Positions 27,233 to 37,784 of a stretch of DNA of 64,000 nucleotides are shown here, in pieces. The notes beneath the pieces are model-generated. The model was given only the letters and a program-made list of their open reading frames with translations. It was not told where the DNA came from and searched no databases. Where the stretch lies: NCBI RefSeq assembly GCF_014673495.1, contig NZ_CP051006.1, positions 1,612,001-1,676,000 of the forward strand, written 5' to 3'. Numbering within the stretch: the stretch's first letter is position 1; the number at the start of each line of letters is the position of its first letter. Origin of the DNA: Streptomyces griseofuscus. Lineage in GTDB: Bacteria > Actinomycetota > Actinomycetes > Streptomycetales > Streptomycetaceae. A program made the position numbers and the translations under genes.

Positions 27233-27886
27233 TCACTCCTCCCGCGCGGAGATGACCGCGTGCAGCGGTGCCAGCAGCTTGTTGACCCTGCGCGCGTCCT
27301 GCTTCGACGCCAGCCGGAGCCGGTCCTGCGGGCGGGGGTCGAGCGGGGCGGCCGGACAGCGGTCCTGGAACAGCTGGAGCGCCGGGCGCGGCCTGCACCG
27401 CTTGGACGTCCACCACAGGCCCTGTACCGCGCTGTCGCGCTCCCGGATCACCCGGACCCAGTAGCGGGTGCCCGCGTAGTCGTCGGTGTCGATCAGCCAG
27501 CCGTCCTGCCATACGGCGGCCAGCCCCTCGGCGGTCGTGAGGTCCACCAGGGTCAGGTCGGCCGTGGTGCGGACCGCCGACAGGACGTACCGGGAGGCCT
27601 GCGCCCACGGGATCTGCCGCACCCCGCTTCCGTCGCTGAACTCGACGGATCGCAGCAGCACTTCGGACAGTGCGGTGACCGGATCGAGGGCCGCGTAGAG
27701 GTAGGGGTAGGGATCCTTCTCGGTGGGATCGAAACGGCTGCCCTTGAAGAACTCGTGAGCCACGCTCGGGTTGAACTCGGCGGGCGCGTGCTGCTCCTCG
27801 TGGCACCGCCAGACGACGGTGCCCGCCCTCACCACGGTGACCACCGGCGTCATCACGGCGTCCTGGGGAGGGAGTTGGCCGACCAT
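27233..27886 (-). CDS. RES-domain protein (putative NAD+-degrading toxin)
   Basis: The 217-residue protein fits the RES family, named for conserved Arg, Glu and Ser. Candidates here are Arg27 (VVWRCH), Glu75 (TALSEVL) and Ser161 (GLWWTSKRC). Characterised RES toxins such as mycobacterial MbcT are NAD+ phosphorylases, yielding nicotinamide and ADP-ribose-1''-phosphate. The ATG overlaps the stop of the upstream antitoxin-like gene by one base (TGATG), the usual antitoxin-before-toxin order. It is the last gene of the three-gene operon. Activity is inferred from the family. Confidence 0.82.
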   Translation of the reverse strand: MVGQLPPQDAVMTPVVTVVRAGTVVWRCHEEQHAPAEFNPSVAHEFFKGSRFDPTEKDPYPYLYAALDPVTALSEVLLRSVEFSDGSGVRQIPWAQASRYVLSAVRTTADLTLVDLTTAEGLAAVWQDGWLIDTDDYAGTRYWVRVIRERDSAVQGLWWTSKRCRPRPALQLFQDRCPAAPLDPRPQDRLRLASKQDARRVNKLLAPLHAVISAREE

Positions 27887-28551
27887 CAGAGCGCCCTCAC
27901 CAGTTCGGCCGCGGCACGCTCCAGCTGTTCGTCGGGCAGCACGCCGAGCAGGTCCGCGGGAACACCGCCCAGCCAGCGATTGCCGCCCAGCCACCAGTCG
28001 GCTGCCCCCCAGGGGTCCTGGTCCGCCCGCAGGAGTTCATTGATCCGGCGTACGACGGGCAGCGGTTCGACCGTGCCGGCCCGGAACTGGAAGCCCGGGC
28101 AGCGGATGCCGCGCTCCGGGTCGCGCAGCCTGATCAGACCGGCGGGTGCGTCCGGGCCGCCGCGCAGCTCGGGATGCTCGTCCTCGGTCAGCGCCGGCGC
28201 GGCGAGCAGCCGTCGGCGGGCCGCCCGCAGCAGTTCGGCGGGGTCGGGCGGCGGGGTGCCGAGCACCTGGAGCACGGCGTCCATCGTGGCGAGGCTGGGC
28301 AGTTCGCGGGGGCCCCCGGCGTAGCGGTGGCCGCCGAGGGCCTCGGACACCGGGTGGTCGGGCGGCAGCGCGGACAGCGTTCGGCGCAGCCTGCGCACGG
28401 CGCGTGCGACGCCCGGCGGGTTCCCGGCCGCGGTCTCCTCCTTCATCTCCCGCAGGGTGCGCGAGAGCAGGTCCAGGTCGTCGTCGTCGAGGCCGGTGAT
28501 GACGGTGGTCCAGTGGTTCTCCAGGAGCCGGAGCAGCTCCTCCGACGTCAT
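27886..28551 (-). CDS. Antitoxin-like protein with C-terminal MbcA/ParS-type domain
   Basis: The protein has 221 residues. Its last 70 (from GFQFRAGTVEPLPVV to WLGGVPADLLGVL) resemble the toxin-binding region of Xre/MbcA/ParS (DUF2384-like) antitoxins that partner RES toxins. The N-terminal 150 residues are an acidic and basic helical extension absent from typical antitoxins, and no HTH is evident. It is coupled on both sides: ATGA overlap with the CHAT gene stop and TGATG with the RES gene start. The extension could bind, or be cut by, the CHAT protein; that is a hypothesis. Confidence 0.7.
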   Translation of the reverse strand: MTSEELLRLLENHWTTVITGLDDDDLDLLSRTLREMKEETAAGNPPGVARAVRRLRRTLSALPPDHPVSEALGGHRYAGGPRELPSLATMDAVLQVLGTPPPDPAELLRAARRRLLAAPALTEDEHPELRGGPDAPAGLIRLRDPERGIRCPGFQFRAGTVEPLPVVRRINELLRADQDPWGAADWWLGGNRWLGGVPADLLGVLPDEQLERAAAELVRAL

Positions 28552-31500
28552 ACGCGCTCTCCTTCTTCGGGCCGGGCGGAACGCGCCGCCGGTGCGGGGT
28601 TGCCGTGGTGGACGAAGGCCGCCCAGGTGTCGGGCCGGCCTTGGAAGTCCTCGGCGAGGCGGCGGGCGGAGACATGCTTCAGGGCGCGCACGGGCGGCCG
28701 TTCGCCGGGCGCGGTGAGCATCCAGCGCTGGGCGGCGCGCAGCGCGTCAGGCGGGGCGAGGCCCCGGGCGAGCGCGTCGTGCAAGACGAGCATGAGCACC
28801 TCGGAGCGCATGTCGTCGACCTTCCAGCGGGAGCCGACGGCGTCGGCGGCCAGCCGGTGCACCATGACCGAGGTGACGGTCAGGGCCTCGTCGTGATCGC
28901 GGGTGGTGAGGTCCGTCTCGCAGCCGCCGCACACGACCAGCGGCCCGGCCGAGCGGAAGGCGTCGCCCTCGGCGGGCGTCTCCAGCAAGGTGCTCAGGGT
29001 GAGGGCCCCACCGGTGGCCGCTCCGGCCGGCGCGGCCAGATGGAGGGCGGACCGGGTCGGGTCGGGGCCGGCGAGCCCGTGGCAGGCGATGTGCACCAGG
29101 GAGGCGGGGCTGTCGGCCCGGCCGCCGAGCAGGGCGAGGACCGTCTCGGGGGTGGCGGGGTCCTCGTCGGGGCGGTGGATGACGGCGTGCGGGTAGTGGA
29201 CCTCGGCCAGCGTCTCGATCTCGTCCTCGGCCCACTCCAGGTCGTCCGTGCCGTGGAACACCAGGGCCGGGCGCTCGGCGGGCGGCATACGGCGGCGGGC
29301 GGCGGCGCGCAGGAACTCCCGGCCGGACGCGGCGTGCGTGAGGACGGCGACCTCGCAGGCCCGTACGGGACGCGGCACGTCGTACACGGCGGGCGGGGTG
29401 AGGACGGCCGCCTGCCAGGGCACGACCCCGAGTTCACCGCAGGGCACGAGGACGAGCCGTACGGCCCGGGTGTCGTCGGCACCGACGGCCTGACCGGCAC
29501 CGCCGACGATCCCGCCGGCCTCGCCAGAGGCCCCTCCGGACGCACCGTCCAAGGCCCCGAGCAGACCCGCCTCCCCGAGGGCGCGGTCCCAGACCCCGAG
29601 GTGGTCCAGTACGGGACCCAGCACCTCGCCCGCCCACCCGCACATCCCGTCCAGCGCGCCGAGCCAGCGCCGCTCGGCGCGCCCGGTGTCCCTCGGATTG
29701 ACGGTGTCGGGGGTGTCGAGGGCGGCGGTCTCCATGCGCTGCCGGTGCGCACCGGCCTCCAGGTACTCCGCCACGGGCGCGCGCCCGGCGGGGGCGAGGG
29801 CGGGCAGGGGCAGGGCCTCGGCGGGGCCGTCGCGGGTGACGACCAGGACGGCACCGTCCGTGCCGTCGACGCCGGGGACCAGGTACAGCAGCGCGTCCGC
29901 ACCCGCCTTCGCCAGCCCGGCGCGCAGATCGCTCCCGGCGACGGGCACCGACTGCGCGTCGGTGTCATCGCCCTGGCCGCGCAGCGCTTCCAGGGAGCGG
30001 CGGCGCAGGTCGCCGGGGAGACCGGGGGTGCCCGCGCCCGCCGCGGCCAGCACCTCCAGCGGGGAGCGGTCCCGCAGGACGCCGGGCAGGCCGGTGCCCG
30101 CGGCCGACAGTTCCAGCAGGGAGCGGTCGTCGGCCCGGTCCGGGGATTCGTCGGCGGCGGCGCGCCAGCGCTCGGCGAGCCGGGTCTCGCCCAGGGCCGC
30201 CAGGCGGTCGGCGACGCCCGCCGCGACGGCCGCCGCGCCGAGCACCAGGGAGCGGCCCTCCTCCAGACACGCCATCGCCTCCTCGGTGAGCCCGGCGCGC
30301 AGCGCCCAGAAGGCCGCGCTGCGGCCCCGGTCGGCCGCCCCGCGCGCGATGCGCAGTCCGCGGTGGGTGCCCTGCTGGAGCAGTACGTCGTCGGCGGCGA
30401 GCCGGAGCGAGGCACGGGCGAGGCCGACGGCCGCACGCAGTTCCCCGGCGTCGGCCTCGCCCGGCCCGAGGGTGGCGCGCTTCGCCCGGAGCGCGGCCAG
30501 GTCCCAGGTGAGGCGGGCGCCGTTGGGCATGCCGTCGGGCAGTTCCGCCAGGCCCTGGGTCAGCTCCGCGATCGCCTCGTCCAGCGGTTCGGGGTCCCCG
30601 GTCAGCTGGTGCAGGGTGTCCAGGGCGATGGCGATGCCGCCGCGCGCCCAGGGGCGTACGCCAGGGGTGAAGCCGGGGTTGTCCAGGGCCTTCCTGGTGC
30701 GCCGCACGCCCTCGGCGATCCGGCTGGGATCCGACTCGGCGATCGCGGTCAGCGCGATCAGCCCGGCCCAGCTGCTGTCGAGGAGGCCGCGCAGGACGGG
30801 CACGTCCACGGAGGTCTCCACGGCCCGCTGGAGGTGATGGGCGGCCGCCCGCAGATGTTCCGTCCGGTCCTCGGCCGAGGCGGCGAGCACCACGCGGCCC
30901 AGATAGGCGTAGCCGAGCACGAAGCCGGCCAGCACTCCGGTCCATTCCTCGGCGCCTTCGAAGGCCTCGTCCAGCTCCAGTTCGCACAGCGCTTCGATGA
31001 TGTCCTCGACCGCGTCGCCGTCACCGCTGTCCAGGGCGGCCGTCAGCCTCCCCTGAAGCCGGGTGACCTCCCCGCACATGCGCAGGCTCGCCGCCAGATT
31101 GCCGTCCTCCGGGTCCTCGTCCCAGCACTGGGCTTCGAGCAGGGTCCGGGACATGTCCTCGTCCTGGAGGCTGCCCCCGGTGAGAAAGGCCGCGGCCAGC
31201 ACTCCGGGCACGACGGTGCGCAGCCATTCGCGGTGGGTGCGGCTGTCGAGTTCGCCGTCGGTGTACGCCTCGTGCATCAGCCGGAGTGCTTCCCTGAACC
31301 CCTCCATGTCCCCGGAGCGTGCGGCGAGGGTGGTGTGGAGGAGGGCGGCGATCATCCGGGACTGGAGGGGTGCGCGGGTCTCCGCGCCCGTCACGGGATC
31401 CCGCGTGCCGGTCAACTCGGCCAGCAGCTCGGGCAGTTCCTCTGGTGCGAGGGTCTCGGGTGACATCACCTCGGCCAGGGCGAGGAACCGGATGCGGGTG

Positions 31501-32309
31501 TGCCGCTGCTCCGCCTCCTCGTCGGGGTCCGCGGGGTCGCCGTCCGGTGCGGGGACGATCCCCCGCGCCTCGGGCGGGAGCCCCGCGAGGGTGTCCTCCA
31601 GCATGGCGAACAACGACGGCAGCAGGGCGCGCAGCGGTCCCGGCACCCGCATGTCCGGCATGGCTCCGAGGAGACCGCGGGCCCCGTCGGCGACCGCGCC
31701 CAGGTCGCCCTTCAGCACCGCCTCGGTCAGTGCCCCCAGACCCAACAGGTTGGCGCGCAGTTCGGGAGGCATCTGCTCCTCCTCCCGTTCGAGCAGCAGC
31801 CGTACGAGCAGTCCGGTGTCCTCCACCAGGCCCGTACCGCCGTGCGTGAGCGGGGCGCCGACCTCCAGCATCGACGTCAGCTGGTCGATGGTCCACCGGC
31901 TGTCGGACCCGGTCGAGAAGCCGCGGTGCGCCGTCATCAGGCGTGAGCCGAGCAGGAGCACGAGGTCCCGGCGTGCGGCCTCCCGGTCCGGCTCGTCGAG
32001 CGGGGCCGCGGTCCGGGCCTCGTCGAGCAGGCGCACCGCTCGCTCCCGGTCCGCCGGGTCGCCCGCCAGGACGAACCGCAGGGCGAGGCATCTGCCGAGC
32101 CGCGCCGCCACCAGCGCGGCCCGCGCCCCTCCCCCTTGGGCCGACTCCGACTCCGCCTGTATCCGCGCCAGTTCATCGGCCAGCGCGTCGAGTTCCGGCC
32201 CCCGTGTCCCGTCGTACGTGTCCGGGTCCATCGGGACGGAGATCTCGGCCGTGCGTGCGAGCGCGGCGGCGACGCGGTCGCTCACTGGTACGGGCCCGGC
32301 TCCACTCAT
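28548..32309 (-). CDS. CHAT-domain (caspase-like) protease with long helical-repeat N-terminus
   Basis: The 1253-residue protein has about 850 residues of helical, TPR-like repeats followed by a CHAT domain (about 950-1230). The catalytic histidine is in HIACHG (His1077). The cysteine lies in VVCGGCETD (Cys1130), the position of the SACxT motif of CHAT and separase-like proteases. It therefore has the dyad needed for activity. ATG 32309 follows GGAGGGGATG. It is the first gene of the operon with the antitoxin and RES genes. The repeat region presumably senses a trigger. Confidence 0.88.
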   Translation of the reverse strand: MSGAGPVPVSDRVAAALARTAEISVPMDPDTYDGTRGPELDALADELARIQAESESAQGGGARAALVAARLGRCLALRFVLAGDPADRERAVRLLDEARTAAPLDEPDREAARRDLVLLLGSRLMTAHRGFSTGSDSRWTIDQLTSMLEVGAPLTHGGTGLVEDTGLLVRLLLEREEEQMPPELRANLLGLGALTEAVLKGDLGAVADGARGLLGAMPDMRVPGPLRALLPSLFAMLEDTLAGLPPEARGIVPAPDGDPADPDEEAEQRHTRIRFLALAEVMSPETLAPEELPELLAELTGTRDPVTGAETRAPLQSRMIAALLHTTLAARSGDMEGFREALRLMHEAYTDGELDSRTHREWLRTVVPGVLAAAFLTGGSLQDEDMSRTLLEAQCWDEDPEDGNLAASLRMCGEVTRLQGRLTAALDSGDGDAVEDIIEALCELELDEAFEGAEEWTGVLAGFVLGYAYLGRVVLAASAEDRTEHLRAAAHHLQRAVETSVDVPVLRGLLDSSWAGLIALTAIAESDPSRIAEGVRRTRKALDNPGFTPGVRPWARGGIAIALDTLHQLTGDPEPLDEAIAELTQGLAELPDGMPNGARLTWDLAALRAKRATLGPGEADAGELRAAVGLARASLRLAADDVLLQQGTHRGLRIARGAADRGRSAAFWALRAGLTEEAMACLEEGRSLVLGAAAVAAGVADRLAALGETRLAERWRAAADESPDRADDRSLLELSAAGTGLPGVLRDRSPLEVLAAAGAGTPGLPGDLRRRSLEALRGQGDDTDAQSVPVAGSDLRAGLAKAGADALLYLVPGVDGTDGAVLVVTRDGPAEALPLPALAPAGRAPVAEYLEAGAHRQRMETAALDTPDTVNPRDTGRAERRWLGALDGMCGWAGEVLGPVLDHLGVWDRALGEAGLLGALDGASGGASGEAGGIVGGAGQAVGADDTRAVRLVLVPCGELGVVPWQAAVLTPPAVYDVPRPVRACEVAVLTHAASGREFLRAAARRRMPPAERPALVFHGTDDLEWAEDEIETLAEVHYPHAVIHRPDEDPATPETVLALLGGRADSPASLVHIACHGLAGPDPTRSALHLAAPAGAATGGALTLSTLLETPAEGDAFRSAGPLVVCGGCETDLTTRDHDEALTVTSVMVHRLAADAVGSRWKVDDMRSEVLMLVLHDALARGLAPPDALRAAQRWMLTAPGERPPVRALKHVSARRLAEDFQGRPDTWAAFVHHGNPAPAARSARPEEGERV

Positions 32310-32566
32310 GCGTCATCCCCTCCGCCGCCATGGTGCCCGCTCCCCCGATCCCGGTGGGCGGTGGTCGCGTCTCTTCCCGGCATCCTGCCGGACAACGCCC
32401 GGTTCCCGGACGGATTCCGCCCGATCCGGGCGCTCCCCGGGGCCGACGGGCCTTCCCGTCGGGCGAGTTCGGGGCGTGATCGGCTCCGCCCATGGCACCG
32501 GGGCTGCGAACTCGTCATGCTGGACGCCTTGTTGCCCGCATGAGGATCCGAGAAGGAGGGGATGCG

Positions 32567-32884
32567 GTGACGCACTCCGCACCGGTGCCCGACGCCCTCG
32601 AACCGTACGTGGAGACCACCCGGAACGACTACGCGGTGCGCTACACGAGCGGTCTTCGGATCGAGGCCGCGGACGACGGGGTGGCCGTACTGCACGGCCG
32701 CTGCCCCCGCTGCGGCTGTGCGTTCACGTACACGCACACCGACCGGGTCTTCCGCACCCCGCGCCGGGTGCCCCGCCCCGCGCATGTCCCGGTGCTCTGC
32801 GAGTGCACGGCCGAACACCCGGGGCGGCCGCCCGAGGAGAAGGGGTGCGGTGCCTACTGGAACGTCCTCATGGAGCGCAGATGA
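32567..32884 (+). CDS. Small zinc-ribbon-like protein
   Basis: The protein has about 105 residues, with cysteines in CPRCGC (about 45-50) and CEC...GCGAYW (about 82-100) that could bind zinc. It is otherwise soluble and of unrecognised family. GTG 32567 has a strong AGGAGGGG upstream; an ATG at 32540 would add nine residues. It diverges from the CHAT operon across 257 bases, in which I see no further gene. Its stop overlaps the next ATG by four bases. Confidence 0.7.
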   Translation: MTHSAPVPDALEPYVETTRNDYAVRYTSGLRIEAADDGVAVLHGRCPRCGCAFTYTHTDRVFRTPRRVPRPAHVPVLCECTAEHPGRPPEEKGCGAYWNVLMERR

Positions 32885-33537
32885 CACCGCGCTGGTACGT
32901 CCAGCCGGGCCCGCCCGCGACCCCCGCCGACCGCGAGGCGGGCCGGCTGACCACACAGTTGCTCGCAGGTGAGCTGGCCCGCGCCCGGGAGGCGGCGCTC
33001 GCCTGGCGCAACGGGCTCGCGGCCCTGTTCGCCGGGCTGCTCGGCTTCGGTCTGATCAAAGGCCGTACCGACGTGGGGAAACTGGCCCCTCCGTACGACG
33101 CCCTGGTGGGCGGCGCGCTGCTGCTGTGCCTGCTGTTCGGCACCCTCGGCGCGCTGCTGCTGCTCCGGGCGGCGCACGGGGCGCCCATCGGCGTCCGGCT
33201 GCCGACCGGCGTCCCCGCGGCGGCCACCGCGCTGCATCTCGGCGACCACATGGAGACCCGCCGCACGGTGCGGGCCCTCACCCGCGGGGTGGTGCTGACG
33301 ATCGCGTGCGGCTCGATGCTCGTCACCGGGGTGGCGCTCACCTGGTACGGCCCGGAGAAGGACGGCCCCCGGATCCTGGTGCGCACCCCCTTCGGGGACG
33401 TGTGCGGCGAGCCGGTGCGCACGGACGCCGGACGGCTGCTCGTAAAGACGGACACCGGCGCGGTCACCGTGCTGCTCGACCGGGCCGAGTCCCTGGCCGC
33501 GGTCGACGCGTGCCCGCAGGGGCCGTCCGCGGAGTGA
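32881..33537 (+). CDS. Membrane protein coupled to the zinc-ribbon protein
   Basis: The 218-residue protein has three membrane helices (about residues 45-62, 75-98 and 138-158). A helical N-terminus precedes them, and a C-terminal extracytoplasmic-looking beta domain of about 50 residues follows with two cysteines (DVCGEP, DACPQG). The start ATGA overlaps the previous stop. No family is recognised. It may carry signals across the membrane for the neighbouring operon, but only the position suggests it. Confidence 0.68.
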   Translation: MTPRWYVQPGPPATPADREAGRLTTQLLAGELARAREAALAWRNGLAALFAGLLGFGLIKGRTDVGKLAPPYDALVGGALLLCLLFGTLGALLLLRAAHGAPIGVRLPTGVPAAATALHLGDHMETRRTVRALTRGVVLTIACGSMLVTGVALTWYGPEKDGPRILVRTPFGDVCGEPVRTDAGRLLVKTDTGAVTVLLDRAESLAAVDACPQGPSAE

Positions 33538-33555
33538 CCGCGGCCGGCCCCTCGC

Positions 33556-35091
<1,536 letters not shown>

Positions 35092-35145
35092 GGGCGGGCC
35101 CCAATCGGGAATGAGGGGATCGGCAAAGGCCGTTGCGGGCACCAG

Positions 35146-35173
35146 CCCCTCCCCGCGGGGAGGCGGGGAGGGG
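35146..35173. terminator. Intercistronic hairpin between the LLM oxidoreductase and permease genes
   Basis: A perfect 11-base stem (CCCCTCCCCGC and its complement) closes a six-base loop GGGGAG. It lies after the LLM stop (35245) and about 55 bases before the permease start, without a T-run. It could attenuate readthrough or stabilise the upstream message. Confidence 0.45.
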
Positions 35174-35244
35174 TGACCAGGGGTGGGGGGGTTGGGGCGG
35201 ACCCCCGAGGGGACCGGGAGAGGCAGTGAACGGAACGGGTGGGG

Positions 35245-36267
35245 CTAGGAGTTGACGGCGGGGATCACCTGGCTGCCGTAGGCGTCGATGGTGGCCTCCT
35301 GCGCGTCGTGCATGTCGTACAGCGCGAACTGGTCGACGCCCAGGGCGCGCAGCGCGGTCAGCTTCTCGATATGCCGCTCGGGCGGGCCGATGAGGCAGAA
35401 GCGGTCCACGATCTCGTCGGGCACGAACTCGGTGTCGGGGTTGCCGCTGCGCCCGTGGTGGGCGTAGTCGTAGCCCTGCCGGGACTTGATGTACTCGGTG
35501 AGTTCCTCCGGTACCTGGGCGGAGTGTGCGCCGTACTTGGAGACCAGGTCGGCCACGTGGTTGCCGACCATGCCGCCGAACCAGCGGCACTGGTCGCGGG
35601 CGTGGGCGAGGGCCTCGGGCGAGTCGTCGGCGGTGACGTACGCCGGTGCCGCCACGCAGATGCTGACCTCGTCGGGGTCGCGGCCCGCCGCCTGCGCCGC
35701 GTCCTTGACGGCCTTCACCATGTACTCGGTGAGGTAGAGGTCGGCCAGCTGGAGGATGAAGCCGTCGGCCTCCTCGCCGGTCATCTTCAGCGCCTTGGGG
35801 CCGTACGCGGCCATCCAGACGGGGAGTTGGGCGCCTGGCCTGACCCAGGGGAACTTGACGACCGCGCCGCCGCCGAGGTCGGCGGAGTCGCCCCGGCCGA
35901 GGGCGCGGATCACCTTGATCGCCTCGCTTATGCGGGCGAGGGTGTTGGGCCTGCGGCCCGCGACGCGCATCGCGGAGTCGCCGCGGCCGATGCCGCACAC
36001 GGTGCGGTTGCCGAACATGTCGTTGAGGGTGGCGAAGGTGGAGGCGGTGACCTCCGGGGTGCGGGTGGACGGGTTGGTGACCATCGGTCCGACCGTCAGC
36101 CGTTCCGTCCGCGCCAGGATCTGGCTGTAGATCACGAACGGTTCCTGCCACAGCACGGCGGAGTCGAAGGTCCAGCCATGGCTGAAGCCGTTGTGCTCGG
36201 CCCGCTTCATCAGGTCGATGACGCGGGAGGCCGGCGGGTCGGTCTGGAGGACAAGTCCAAAGTCCAT
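35245..36267 (-). CDS. LLM-class flavin/F420-dependent oxidoreductase (CPS_4043-like)
   Basis: The 340-residue protein has a luciferase-like TIM-barrel pattern: N-terminal MDFGLVLQTDPP, GRGDSAMRVAGRRP, VWMAAYGPKAL. It resembles the TIGR03842 (CPS_4043) subgroup, which is typically encoded with dihydropyrimidinase and NCS1 genes. F420 rather than FMN use is likely in actinobacteria but cannot be read from the sequence. It starts 11 bases after the dihydropyrimidinase stop. It could oxidise or reduce the pyrimidine ring or a derivative; no classical dihydropyrimidine dehydrogenase is encoded here. Confidence 0.85.
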   Translation of the reverse strand: MDFGLVLQTDPPASRVIDLMKRAEHNGFSHGWTFDSAVLWQEPFVIYSQILARTERLTVGPMVTNPSTRTPEVTASTFATLNDMFGNRTVCGIGRGDSAMRVAGRRPNTLARISEAIKVIRALGRGDSADLGGGAVVKFPWVRPGAQLPVWMAAYGPKALKMTGEEADGFILQLADLYLTEYMVKAVKDAAQAAGRDPDEVSICVAAPAYVTADDSPEALAHARDQCRWFGGMVGNHVADLVSKYGAHSAQVPEELTEYIKSRQGYDYAHHGRSGNPDTEFVPDEIVDRFCLIGPPERHIEKLTALRALGVDQFALYDMHDAQEATIDAYGSQVIPAVNS

Positions 36268-36278
36268 GGGCGCTGCTC

Positions 36279-37682
36279 CTAGTTGAGGTACTGGCAGGTG
36301 GAGCGCGGGGTGTAGACGCCGTGTCCGGCGTGCCCGGTGTACTCCCGCCGGTCGATGACGGTCTCACCGCGCGAGAGGACCGTCTCCACCCGGCCGGTGA
36401 TCCGCCTGCCCTCGTACGCCGAGTAGTCGACGTTCATGTGATGCGTCTCGGCGGAGATCACCTGCTCGGCGTGCGGGTCGTAGATCACCACATCGGCGTC
36501 GGCGCCGGGGGCGATGGTGCCCTTCTTCGGGTACAGGCCGAACATCCGCGCCGGGGTGGCGCAGGCGATCTCGATCCAGCGGCGGCGGGAGATGTGCCCG
36601 TCGACCACGGCCTGGTGGAGGAGGTCCATGCGGTTCTCCACGCCCGGCATCCCGTTGGGGATCTTGGAGAAGTCGCCGCGGCCCAGCTCCTTCTGCCCGC
36701 TGAAGCAGAACGGGCAGTGGTCGGTGGAGACCACCTGGAGGTCATTGGTGCGCAGCCCCCGCCAGAGCGCCGCCTGGTGCTCCCTGGGCCGCAGGGGCGT
36801 CGAGCACACGTACTTGGCGCCCTCGAAGTCCGGCTCGGCGAGGTTGTCGGTGGACAGGAACAGGTACTGCGGGCAGGTCTCGCCGAACACGGGCAGCCCG
36901 TCGTCGCGGGCCCGCGCCAGCTCGGTGAGCGCCTCGGCGGCCGAGACATGGACGACGTACAGCGGTGCGCCCGCGACCTGAGCGAGCCGGATGGCGCGGT
37001 GGGTGGCCTCGGCCTCCAGCAGGGCCCTGCGGACCTCGCCGTGGTAGCGCGGGTCGGTCTCGCCGCGGGCGAGGGCCTGTTCGACCAGGACGTCGATGGC
37101 GATGCCGTTCTCGGCGTGCATCATGATCAGGCCGCCGTTGCCCGCGGCACGCTGCATGGCGCGCAGGATCTGGCCGTCGTCGGAGTAGAACACCCCGGGG
37201 TAGGCCATGAACTGCTTGAAGGAGGTCACGCCCTCCTCGACCAGCAGGTCCATCTCCTTGAGCGTCTCCTCGTGCACATCGGAGACGATCATGTGGAAGG
37301 CGTAGTCGATGGCGCAGTTGCCCTCGGCCTTCTGGTGCCAGGCGTCCAGGCCCTCGCGCAGGGTGTGGCCGACGCTCTGGATGGCGAAGTCCACGATCGT
37401 GGTCGTACCGCCCCAGGCGGCGGCGCGGGTGCCGGTCTCGAAGGTGTCGCAGGCGTAGGTGCCGCCGAAGGGCATCTCCATGTGGGTGTGGCCGTCGACG
37501 CCGCCGGGGATGACGTACTTCCCGGTGGCGTCGATGGTCTGCCCGGCGCCGAGCGCGGCGGCGGCGGGGGTGCCGGATGCCGCGAGGGCGGCGATGCGGC
37601 CGTCCTCGATGAGGACGTCGGCGTGAATCTCGTCGGATGCGGTGACGACGAGACCACCGCGGATGATCTTTCGGCCGGTCAC
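36279..37682 (-). CDS. hydA: Dihydropyrimidinase (hydantoinase)
   Basis: The 467-residue cyclic amidohydrolase opens dihydrouracil, dihydrothymine or hydantoins to N-carbamoyl amino acids. The dinuclear zinc site is intact: GHTHMEMPF, the carboxylated lysine in VTSFKQFMAYPG, histidines in MMHAENG and YVVHVSAAE, and Asp in VSTDHCPF. The GTG start at 37682 has AGAGAGG upstream. It shares the operon with the LLM oxidoreductase and permease genes downstream and follows the ureidopropionase gene. Confidence 0.95.
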   Translation of the reverse strand: MTGRKIIRGGLVVTASDEIHADVLIEDGRIAALAASGTPAAAALGAGQTIDATGKYVIPGGVDGHTHMEMPFGGTYACDTFETGTRAAAWGGTTTIVDFAIQSVGHTLREGLDAWHQKAEGNCAIDYAFHMIVSDVHEETLKEMDLLVEEGVTSFKQFMAYPGVFYSDDGQILRAMQRAAGNGGLIMMHAENGIAIDVLVEQALARGETDPRYHGEVRRALLEAEATHRAIRLAQVAGAPLYVVHVSAAEALTELARARDDGLPVFGETCPQYLFLSTDNLAEPDFEGAKYVCSTPLRPREHQAALWRGLRTNDLQVVSTDHCPFCFSGQKELGRGDFSKIPNGMPGVENRMDLLHQAVVDGHISRRRWIEIACATPARMFGLYPKKGTIAPGADADVVIYDPHAEQVISAETHHMNVDYSAYEGRRITGRVETVLSRGETVIDRREYTGHAGHGVYTPRSTCQYLN

Positions 37683-37784
37683 TTGGTCCTCTCTCGTGGT
37701 CGGCTGCGGGTGAGTTGTGGTTGCTCGCGCACACGCGGCGGTAGCCGCACATCGGGTACCGCCCCGTGCCCCTGACAGGGCGCC

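Noticed and set aside
28605..31463. 952-codon plus-strand frame
   Set aside because: Antisense to the CHAT-domain gene, with low-complexity Gly/Gln/Arg composition.
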